Shown here in pieces: positions 1 to 5,605 of a stretch of 5,605 bases of DNA; position 1 is the first letter of the stretch, and each line of letters opens with the position of its first letter. The stretch is from Anaerolineae bacterium (GTDB taxonomy: Bacteria > Chloroflexota > Anaerolineae > JAAYZQ01), in contig JAFGOG010000227.1 in NCBI GenBank assembly GCA_016926595.1, positions 1 through 5,605 on the forward strand, written 5' to 3'. Made by a program: the position numbers and the translations under genes. Under the pieces are notes generated by a model. That model ran no database searches and was not told where the DNA came from. It was given only the letters and a program-made list of their open reading frames with translations.

Positions 1-1663
1 CCCGCTCAATGTACGCCTTGCTGCCCACGCTGGCCGCGCCAAAGGGCGGGTTCATCAACACAACGTCGAAGGGACGCTGCAAGAGGTCGATAAAGGCAAT
101 GCCCTGCAGCGCATCCTCGGCAAAGAGCCGGCGAGCCGTGTGCTGCTCGACTTGGGCCTGCCGGACGTAAGCCCGCAGGGCCTCGACCACGCGCTCCTCG
201 GCCTCGTCCCAAAAGGCCCGGTCGTCCAGATCGTGCCGATCCAGCGGCAGCACCAGCTGCTGTGGCTTCTCGGAGGGAAACAGCTCGAGCTGCACCGCCG
301 GCGGCAGGCTGGCCAGTGTTTCCCGCACCTTGACCACGGCCTCGTGAATTTCTTGCTCGATCTTTAACATGCTCCCGGCCTCGCCGGCCAGCTTCATCTT
401 CTCCCACACCTCGCGCACCAGGTTGCCCAGGACGGCCGGCCGCAGGTCACGCACAAACTCGCCCAACAGATCATACTCGCCCGGCATCGGCTCGGCGCAG
501 ACGATTTGGATGCATCGGATGGGAGGACGCTGGTGCACTTTGAGGCCCATCTCGGCATAGGCGCGCTGGGCCCGCAGCCAGAGGGCCAGCTGCGCAATCT
601 GCACAGCCCGCAGATCAATGTCGATGCCGTGCAGGTTGTGTTCCAGGATCATGCCCGGCACGGCCTGCCCAAAGGCAGCAGGGTCGGGGTAGTCTGCTTG
701 CAGCGCCGGCCCCAGGTCGGGGTCGCCGTAGGCTTCTGTGTAGATGGTCTGCAGGAGGTCGAAGCAGTAGAGCAAAAAATGGCCGCTCCCACAGGCCGGA
801 TCCAAAATTCGGAACGTGCGGGGATCTCGCTTCTCCACCGGCCCTTCCCCGTCCCGACGGACCAGGTAGCCGCACTGCTCCCCCAGCTTTGTCTGGCCCC
901 CGCGTATCTCCCACCACAGTCGCCCCAGGGTATTGTCGACCAGGAAAGCAACCACGTAGCGCGGGGTGTAGAACTGGTTGCGAAAGGCCAGTTCGTGGCT
1001 ATTACGCGGGGCACTGGAAGCTTTGCGCGCCTCTTCGCGGAGCTCGGTTGGTGTGAAAAACTGATAGATCCAGCCGATCGTTTCGTCCTCAGCCCAGACC
1101 GGCGTGATCTCGTCATCGTTCAATTGAGTCAGGACCTGCTGTAAACAGGGAAGCGTGGGGGAGAGGATCGAGGTGGGCAGGGTGCGGTCAAAGAGAACGC
1201 CCAGGGCCTGCCCTAGATCGTCGCAAAGTAGTTCGAGGTAGAGGCGATAGCCGCCGTCCGGTTCGGCGCGCATGGCCTCAGGCGAGAGCCGGCTGAACTG
1301 CTGGAACCCCCGGGAATGGTCGCCTGAGCCAATCGTGGGTAGGATCAATCCCCGATGGGGGTGTTCCATCAGTTTCAGCGCCGCCAACCGGTTGAGCCAG
1401 GTAAAGGCGCTCTCCCGAACATAGCGCTGCACGGCCTCCTGGCAGCCGGCGCCGCTCCGTTCCTCGTGCTGGATGGCGGCCTCGATAGCCTGCCGTTCAG
1501 CGCGACCCACTGCGTCCAGGTGACCCAGCCCGGCCGGGGACTCCAGCGCACCATCGCCGTGGACGCCAAAGGTGCCCTCCAACTGCTGGGCCAGGTCACT
1601 TTCCAGCAGTTGGCGGCACCGGACGACCCTGGTATACAGGTGGCCTCGCAGCGCCTTTTCCAT
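1..1663 (-). CDS. pglX: PglX-type BREX N6-adenine DNA methyltransferase, N-terminal part (truncated by window edge)
   Basis: Probable SAM-dependent N6-adenine DNA methyltransferase of the PglX family, which in BREX marks host DNA at the recognition site and is also needed for phage exclusion. The frame is open from ATG at 1663 to base 1, giving 554 residues; family members are usually about 1100-1200 aa, so roughly half, including the target-recognition region, is missing. Visible blocks: an N-terminal helical region with LNRL at 90-93; WAEDETIGWIYQFF at 190-203; FYTP at 231-234, preceding the catalytic core (motif X-like); motif I DPACGSGHFLL at 288-298 (SAM binding); HGIDID at 345-350 (motif II region); and catalytic motif IV NPPFG at 538-542. 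The long, mostly helical stretch between motif II and motif IV (about 375-530) looks family-typical. All motifs are in one uninterrupted frame, so there is no frameshift in the visible part. The start is the first ATG after the preceding stop, 13 nt downstream of it. A DISARM-type methylase (DrmMI) is the main alternative, but the adjacent brxC favours PglX. Confidence 0.85.
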   Translation of the reverse strand, partial: MEKALRGHLYTRVVRCRQLLESDLAQQLEGTFGVHGDGALESPAGLGHLDAVGRAERQAIEAAIQHEERSGAGCQEAVQRYVRESAFTWLNRLAALKLMEHPHRGLILPTIGSGDHSRGFQQFSRLSPEAMRAEPDGGYRLYLELLCDDLGQALGVLFDRTLPTSILSPTLPCLQQVLTQLNDDEITPVWAEDETIGWIYQFFTPTELREEARKASSAPRNSHELAFRNQFYTPRYVVAFLVDNTLGRLWWEIRGGQTKLGEQCGYLVRRDGEGPVEKRDPRTFRILDPACGSGHFLLYCFDLLQTIYTEAYGDPDLGPALQADYPDPAAFGQAVPGMILEHNLHGIDIDLRAVQIAQLALWLRAQRAYAEMGLKVHQRPPIRCIQIVCAEPMPGEYDLLGEFVRDLRPAVLGNLVREVWEKMKLAGEAGSMLKIEQEIHEAVVKVRETLASLPPAVQLELFPSEKPQQLVLPLDRHDLDDRAFWDEAEERVVEALRAYVRQAQVEQHTARRLFAEDALQGIAFIDLLQRPFDVVLMNPPFGAASVGSKAYIER

Positions 1664-1673
1664 CTCGTTTCGG

Positions 1674-1678
1674 CCCTT
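1674..1678 (-). promoter_or_regulatory. Weak Shine-Dalgarno-like site for pglX at the HEPN stop
   Basis: On the minus strand AAGGG lies 10 nt before ATG 1663 and overlaps the TAA stop of the HEPN gene. A better GGAG at 1680-1683 is 16 nt away, which is too far for normal use. The match and spacing are only moderate, so initiation of pglX may depend partly on translation of the HEPN gene. The start assignment rests mainly on this being the first ATG after the stop and on the protein beginning normally for the family. Confidence 0.4.
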
Positions 1679-2513
1679 ACTCCACGGGCGATTCCGCAAT
1701 CATCGCCCGGAGCTGCGCAATCTGGATGCCCACGAGCTCGTCGAGGGCAATGCAGATGTGTTTGATCGTGTCCACGGCCTGCTGGGTCCAGGCAAAACTG
1801 ATCGGCTGCATCTCGCCACCGGGATCGTCCTGGGCCCGGTCGGCGCGGTGCACGATGTCGTTGCGCCGCCGCACGGTTTCCTCCATTGTCTTCATCAGGT
1901 CTTTTTTGTCCCGGCTCAGTCGCTCGGCGATTTGATCCCAGGGCCTGGAAAGCCCAAGTAGGGCTCCTGTGACGTGAACACCCATGCGGGAACTGAGGTA
2001 CTTGAAATTGGCCAGTCCCAGAATCTTACCCGAAATGTACTCTGCTGCGTTAGGATCTTCCAGCAAACGAAGTGTGTCGTCGAGCGTAAACTGGAGATCC
2101 TGGAAGTACGCCTGGAAAGCCTCGTCACCACGCGGAACGAATCCCCGGCCACGGGCGCGGATCATCACCGGCATGTTGGCACGGAGTAGTGCTATCAGAT
2201 ACGTCTCGAGCGCAGTACAGGAAGCGACAATAGCCTGTCGCAGCAGATTGGATAGCGAGGCCCGCCGGAGTGCCGGACGCGGTATCTGGGCTCGTTCCCG
2301 CACCAGTCCCAGAAATAGCTCGTGAACGATCAGCATCAGGTCCTCGTCGGCAGGCGCCTGCACAACCTGGCGCAGACTGTCCATGAGTTCCCCATCGGCG
2401 ACAATCTCGTCATTGGCGTCCAGCAGCCGATAGACGTGCAGGAGCAGGCCGGCCGGCCGCATATTGTCCTCAAAGGTCTGTCTGGGACTCAGCGCCGCAG
2501 TGGTCTCGCTCAT
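1677..2513 (-). CDS. HEPN-domain protein (putative ribonuclease) inserted between brxC and pglX
   Basis: Complete gene for a 278-residue soluble, largely helical protein with no signal peptide or membrane segment. Near the C-terminus it has RNDIVH at residues 217-222 (bases 1848-1865), an R-x4-H motif with Asn directly after Arg, the classic catalytic signature of HEPN ribonucleases. An upstream helix around residues 92-111 (AIVASCTALETYLIALL) resembles the first HEPN helix with its conserved acidic residue, as in RiboL-PSP-type HEPN proteins. The long spacing between the two suggests a large insert within the HEPN bundle. An in-frame ATG at 2549 would add 12 residues, but it lies inside brxC. 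I chose ATG at 2513 because GGAG sits 7 nt upstream and the start is 4 nt after the brxC stop. HEPN proteins usually act as dimeric RNases in toxin-antitoxin, Abi and CRISPR systems; here an accessory effector or regulator of BREX is likely but inferred. The domain call is fairly firm, activity and target unknown. Confidence 0.75.
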   Translation of the reverse strand: MSETTAALSPRQTFEDNMRPAGLLLHVYRLLDANDEIVADGELMDSLRQVVQAPADEDLMLIVHELFLGLVRERAQIPRPALRRASLSNLLRQAIVASCTALETYLIALLRANMPVMIRARGRGFVPRGDEAFQAYFQDLQFTLDDTLRLLEDPNAAEYISGKILGLANFKYLSSRMGVHVTGALLGLSRPWDQIAERLSRDKKDLMKTMEETVRRRNDIVHRADRAQDDPGGEMQPISFAWTQQAVDTIKHICIALDELVGIQIAQLRAMIAESPVE

Positions 2514-2517
2514 CTCT

Positions 2518-5500
2518 CTACTCCAAGAAGACTTTGACGCCGGCGGCAATGAGCTTGAGCAGATGCTCGCGCAACTGCTCGAGCAGCTCGGCCACCTCTT
2601 CGGGTGTGCTCAGGGCTTGGCCGATACCCGTCACGTCGGCAACGCGCACCCGTTCGATCTTTTCCTGTGGCGCAGTCAACTGCTGCACGCGCAGGATGGC
2701 GTCGGAGCGCAGCGAGTCCACGGCCGCCAGGTCCGAGGTCATCTCGGCCACGCTGGCCCGGCATTCGGTACAGGTCAATGTTCCAGCAGGCAATTGCAGG
2801 TCATGACCGGCCCGGTCGTTGAACGGCTTCTGAATGGACGCCTGTATCTCTGGAGGCAAGGCCGTCCAGTTCGGCAGGGCTCTGACTGCGTCTAGAGCTT
2901 TGCTGAAGGCCTCTTCTCGTTCCTTGTGTTGCCCCGCATAAAGGGCATGATAGCTCTTTTCCAGCGACCGGAGTACCTTGTCCATCTCCGCCGTCGCTTC
3001 GTAGTAGCTCCCGTCCTCCAGGCGCTGGCAGGCTGCTTCCACTTGGTCACCAAGCTCACCGTCTTGCCCTGCGGCCTGGAGCAGCGGCCAAACCTGGTAG
3101 ACGGCGGTGCGCAACCGCTGGAGATGGGCGAGGCCCTTTTCGTCGGTGGCCTTGCGGATGGCAGCGACCCGCGCCCGGGCGGCCTGGAAACTGGCCCCCT
3201 CGCCGACGAGGATGTTGACGCAGTCGTCAGAGGCGCTGTTGAGAATCGTCCCCAGGGTCGTGCGGTACTCTTGCAAGAACTGGGTCAGTGGGATATGGTT
3301 AGCCCGGACGGTAGCTTCCACCGGCAGGAGCGCTTCCAATTCCGCCCGCGCCAGGCGCTGAAACGCCTGGGCGATAGCACTCTCCTCTACATCCACTTCC
3401 TCACCGGTGAGCGCCTCGTAGCGTTTCACCGCAGTGACCAGGGTTTGCAGGTCGAGCACCTTGCGCGGCGCAAAGGAGGCGGCCCGGAAAGCATTGGCGC
3501 CGCTGAAGGGGACCCGGGCCTGGGGATCGAGATGGGTCCGGTAGCGCCGTCCCTGGTGGGTGACCTCGATGGCCCCTCCACGCAGCATCGTCGCCAGGAC
3601 CAGCCAGAGCATCTCCTGTTCCCAGCCATAGCCGATGCCGCCAAAGTGGTTCTCCAGGCTGCGCCCGGTGACCTTGTTGCCATAGGAGGATTCCCGGGCC
3701 ACATAGGCCGACACTTCTTTGACGATTGGCGCGTTCAGGTTGACCACGTAACGGCTGCCCTCCTTGGTCACCAACTCGAGCCCGTCGGGCGGATCGTAAA
3801 AGACCTTGGGCAGCCCGTTGAGGTTCGCAGCCTTCAATATCTCTTCGGCCTCGTTGCCCTTGAGTGGTTTGGCCCCCATCTCCAGGTTCGGATACAGGTA
3901 GGGCACCGCGTAATCGAACAAGGCCCGCACGACCTCGTTCAGTGTCTTACCGAGTTCTCCGCCCTCTTTAGAGACGCCCCGGAAAAAGCCCCGACCGCCA
4001 GCCAGCGCAGCAATGAGCAGCTCCTTGACCCGCTCTTCCCAACGCAGCGCTTCGGTCTTTTCCGCCGCCAGGCTGGCCGATTCATCGCGTGTGATCTTGT
4101 TCTGGGCGCGCAGCTGGTCGTACTTGGCCACGATTTGCCGGGAGCGGTACAGCTCGGCCACAGCTTCGTCCAGGTCGTCGGTCAGGCTCATGCACCAGAA
4201 CACGTTGTTGAGGTGGGTTTGGCTGCGGCTGTCGTCCCGGGCTTGGTCGCACGTAGCCTGGAAGGATTCGGGGCCGTCCGCCACCCGCAGGACCAGCGGA
4301 ACCTGGGCCTCGCCGGAGGTGATGGTCCGCCCGTCCCAGGCCACGCCCACCCGAAAGTTGCGCAGCTTTCTGTAGTGGTAGCGACTCAGTCCGGGGTCGG
4401 CAAAGATGCTCTGAAAACGGTTCTCCAGGATCTCGTTCCGCTCGCGCGGGGTAGGGTTGAGGGCGTTGCGCTCGGTAGCCCAGTTCTTTTCTTGTGCTGT
4501 CTGCAGCTTCCAGCCGTTCTCTGTCTCCCGGATGAAATCGGCCGTGTGCAGCAGCCCGATGGCTCGCTGAACCTCGGGCAGAGGCGACTCCCCACCGAGG
4601 CGGTCGTACAGGAGCGCGGCCACGTTGGCCTCGCTGCGCGGGAGATCGCGTACATATTCCAGCAGGGCGATAGCCTTGGCCGTACGGAGCGGCCAGGGGT
4701 CGGCCGGCCAGCGTTGCGCAATGTCCCCGATATCCCGCTGCTTTTCGGTGGACAGGTTCCCCTCGACCAGGTCATAGATCCGGTCTAGGGTGACCAGGGT
4801 ACCCACTGGGGCATCGGCCAGGTGGGTGCGGTCGCTGACCAACATCTCGTAGGCCTGCTTGATGATCGTCCGGTTGCTCCCGCCGACGTGCCGCGGGGCT
4901 CCGGGCTGCAAGCGGATGCCGGAGACAATGTCAATGGAAAGATCGATAAAGTGCGGTAGGTAAGGGTAGAACTGGATGAACTCGTCGCGGTTGACCTCTG
5001 ATTTACGCGAGGTTCGTTCCAGGCGGGTGTGCGTCCGCAGCACCGCCGCCGCAGCGTCGAAGCGCTGGCCCAGGAGCGTTTCGGCCGCGGGCTTTTTGGC
5101 CAGCACGCGCCGGGTGGCCACTTCGCGAATATCGGTGGGGGCCATATCGATGCGCAGAGGAAACCGGTCCTGGAGTTTGGCCAGCTCGACCCGTTTGTCG
5201 TCGATAGCCGCGACCACCTCATCCAGCTTCTCCTGGGAGGTGACGATTACCCAGACCGGGGCCACTGCTTTACCGGCCAAGACGCGGTTCCTGCTCTCCT
5301 GGCCAAAATGCTCGACAACCGCGCGCAGGTTCTCGATCTTGTCCACGCTGCGCGCCACATATTGGCCAACCTCGTCGATGATAAAGATGACGGCGTGGTC
5401 GGGCCGCCGTCGATTGGCCAGCTCGAAAGTGCGGTCGACCAACGTGCGGATGGTGATATCGCCGCGACCGCGAAGCGAAGCGGCCCACGAATCGGGCGTC

Positions 5501-5605
5501 GGATAGGTGGTCGGGTCCATCTTGTGCAGGATAGCGCCGGCCCGTTGGGTCCGTTCGGCCCCCTTGCGCACCTGTTGCCACACAGCATATTCCTTGGCCG
5601 GTACG
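2518..5605 (-). CDS. brxC: BREX P-loop ATPase BrxC/PglY, C-terminal part (5' end outside window)
   Basis: Large AAA+-like ATPase of the BrxC/PglY family, an essential BREX core component. About 1028 residues are visible and the frame stays open to the right edge; a GTG at 5583 is an internal Val, not the start. The family is about 1200 aa or longer, so the N-terminus with Walker A is missing. Numbering from the first full codon at the edge: Walker B FIIDE at 74-78 in an AVIFIIDEVGQYV context; a sensor-like strand ending VIVTSQE at 119-125; DRFPLRIDM near 146-154, where the arginine-finger-like Arg is expected; and FYPYLPHFIDL near 212-222. Further on, GYGWEQE at 658-664 begins a winged-helix-like segment seen in BrxC/PglY. 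The C-terminal ~250 residues are helical and probably coiled coil, with a single CxxC pair at 945/948. It ends VKVFLE with stop TAG at 2518-2520. The DEVGQY and VTSQE blocks next to pglX support BrxC over a generic STAND or DUF499 ATPase. BrxC and PglY are hard to separate without the N-terminus and the rest of the locus. Confidence 0.85.
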   Translation of the reverse strand, partial: VPAKEYAVWQQVRKGAERTQRAGAILHKMDPTTYPTPDSWAASLRGRGDITIRTLVDRTFELANRRRPDHAVIFIIDEVGQYVARSVDKIENLRAVVEHFGQESRNRVLAGKAVAPVWVIVTSQEKLDEVVAAIDDKRVELAKLQDRFPLRIDMAPTDIREVATRRVLAKKPAAETLLGQRFDAAAAVLRTHTRLERTSRKSEVNRDEFIQFYPYLPHFIDLSIDIVSGIRLQPGAPRHVGGSNRTIIKQAYEMLVSDRTHLADAPVGTLVTLDRIYDLVEGNLSTEKQRDIGDIAQRWPADPWPLRTAKAIALLEYVRDLPRSEANVAALLYDRLGGESPLPEVQRAIGLLHTADFIRETENGWKLQTAQEKNWATERNALNPTPRERNEILENRFQSIFADPGLSRYHYRKLRNFRVGVAWDGRTITSGEAQVPLVLRVADGPESFQATCDQARDDSRSQTHLNNVFWCMSLTDDLDEAVAELYRSRQIVAKYDQLRAQNKITRDESASLAAEKTEALRWEERVKELLIAALAGGRGFFRGVSKEGGELGKTLNEVVRALFDYAVPYLYPNLEMGAKPLKGNEAEEILKAANLNGLPKVFYDPPDGLELVTKEGSRYVVNLNAPIVKEVSAYVARESSYGNKVTGRSLENHFGGIGYGWEQEMLWLVLATMLRGGAIEVTHQGRRYRTHLDPQARVPFSGANAFRAASFAPRKVLDLQTLVTAVKRYEALTGEEVDVEESAIAQAFQRLARAELEALLPVEATVRANHIPLTQFLQEYRTTLGTILNSASDDCVNILVGEGASFQAARARVAAIRKATDEKGLAHLQRLRTAVYQVWPLLQAAGQDGELGDQVEAACQRLEDGSYYEATAEMDKVLRSLEKSYHALYAGQHKEREEAFSKALDAVRALPNWTALPPEIQASIQKPFNDRAGHDLQLPAGTLTCTECRASVAEMTSDLAAVDSLRSDAILRVQQLTAPQEKIERVRVADVTGIGQALSTPEEVAELLEQLREHLLKLIAAGVKVFLE
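2521..2524 (-). promoter_or_regulatory. Shine-Dalgarno for the HEPN gene, inside the end of brxC
   Basis: On the minus strand GGAG lies 7 nt before ATG 2513 (read TTGGAGTAGAGAGATG). It overlaps the last sense codons of brxC, with the TAG stop directly after it. The spacing is ideal and decides the HEPN start in favour of 2513 over the upstream in-frame ATG at 2549. The arrangement predicts that ribosomes ending brxC can re-initiate on the HEPN gene. Confidence 0.7.

Larger units (their letters stand above)
1..5605 (-). other. Internal segment of a BREX-type phage-defence operon (brxC - HEPN - pglX)
   Basis: Three same-strand genes run head to tail with gaps of 4 and 13 nt and no room for promoters or terminators, so they should form one transcription unit continuing past both edges. 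A BrxC-like ATPase next to a PglX-like methyltransferase is diagnostic of BREX/Pgl loci. In known systems brxA/brxB or similar small genes often precede brxC, and pglZ plus brxL, brxHI or brxHII follow pglX; none is visible, so the subtype stays open. The non-core element is the HEPN gene. No stretch over 300 bases is without a gene. Confidence 0.85.

Noticed and set aside
506..1144. A 212-codon plus-strand open frame opposite pglX
   Set aside because: It is antisense to the PglX region containing motif I and FYTP, and its translation has no recognisable motif; it is a codon-bias shadow.
1664..1676. A terminator or promoter between the HEPN gene and pglX
   Set aside because: The 13-nt gap is too short for either, and no hairpin or -10/-35 pair can be supported there.
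2445..2460. GGCCGGCC-rich palindromic stretch
   Set aside because: It lies within the HEPN coding sequence and encodes part of the protein; short GGCC/GCCGGC palindromes recur by composition in this GC-rich DNA and form no hairpin with a T-tract.
2514..2549. A longer HEPN protein starting at ATG 2549
   Set aside because: This start would overlap the 3' end of brxC by 32 bases. ATG 2513 has a well-placed GGAG 7 nt upstream and gives the normal tight junction.
2926..4788. A 620-codon open frame on the plus strand, opposite brxC
   Set aside because: It lies wholly antisense to a strongly supported brxC frame, its translation shows no recognisable domain, and long antisense open frames are expected in GC-rich genes with biased third positions.
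5581..5583. GTG at 5583 as the start of the large ATPase
   Set aside because: The frame is open further upstream to the window edge (VPAKEYA precedes it), and Walker A must lie upstream of this point, so this is an internal Val codon.
1..5605. A DISARM locus instead of BREX
   Set aside because: No helicase or DUF1998-type gene is visible, and the large ATPase has BrxC/PglY-like blocks (FIIDEVGQY, VIVTSQE) not expected in DISARM. The window is partial, so this is a strong preference rather than proof.

Overview
The window is a GC-rich, gene-dense bacterial segment in which all real coding sequence lies on the minus strand. Read in the direction of transcription (from the right edge to the left) it holds three consecutive genes: the C-terminal ~1028 residues of a very large P-loop ATPase of the BrxC/PglY type, a complete 278-residue HEPN-domain protein, and the N-terminal ~554 residues of a PglX-type N6-adenine DNA methyltransferase. 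brxC followed by pglX is the core of a BREX (Bacteriophage Exclusion) / Pgl phage-defence locus, so I read this as the middle of a BREX operon cut at both ends.

Layout: 5605-2518 (minus) brxC, 5' end (with Walker A) outside the window; 2513-1677 (minus) HEPN gene, 4 nt after the brxC stop; 1663-1 (minus) pglX, 13 nt after the HEPN stop, 3' half outside the window. No gap is long enough for an internal promoter or terminator, and each downstream start has a Shine-Dalgarno-like sequence overlapping or touching the end of the gene before it. The three genes are therefore probably co-transcribed and translationally linked. There are no RNA genes, mobile elements, CRISPR arrays or notable repeats.

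How the genes may work together: in characterised BREX systems PglX methylates a non-palindromic site to mark self DNA, and BrxC is an essential AAA+-like ATPase. The HEPN protein between them is not a core BREX component. It carries an intact R-x4-H motif, the signature of HEPN ribonucleases, so it is a plausible RNA-targeting accessory or abortive-infection effector built into the operon. That role is inference.

Organism: the high GC content and the style of PglX and BrxC recall sequences I associate with Chloroflexota-like or other environmental GC-rich bacteria, but there is no taxonomic marker here and this is only an impression. The BREX subtype cannot be assigned because pglZ, brxL, brxA/B and brxHI/HII lie outside the window.
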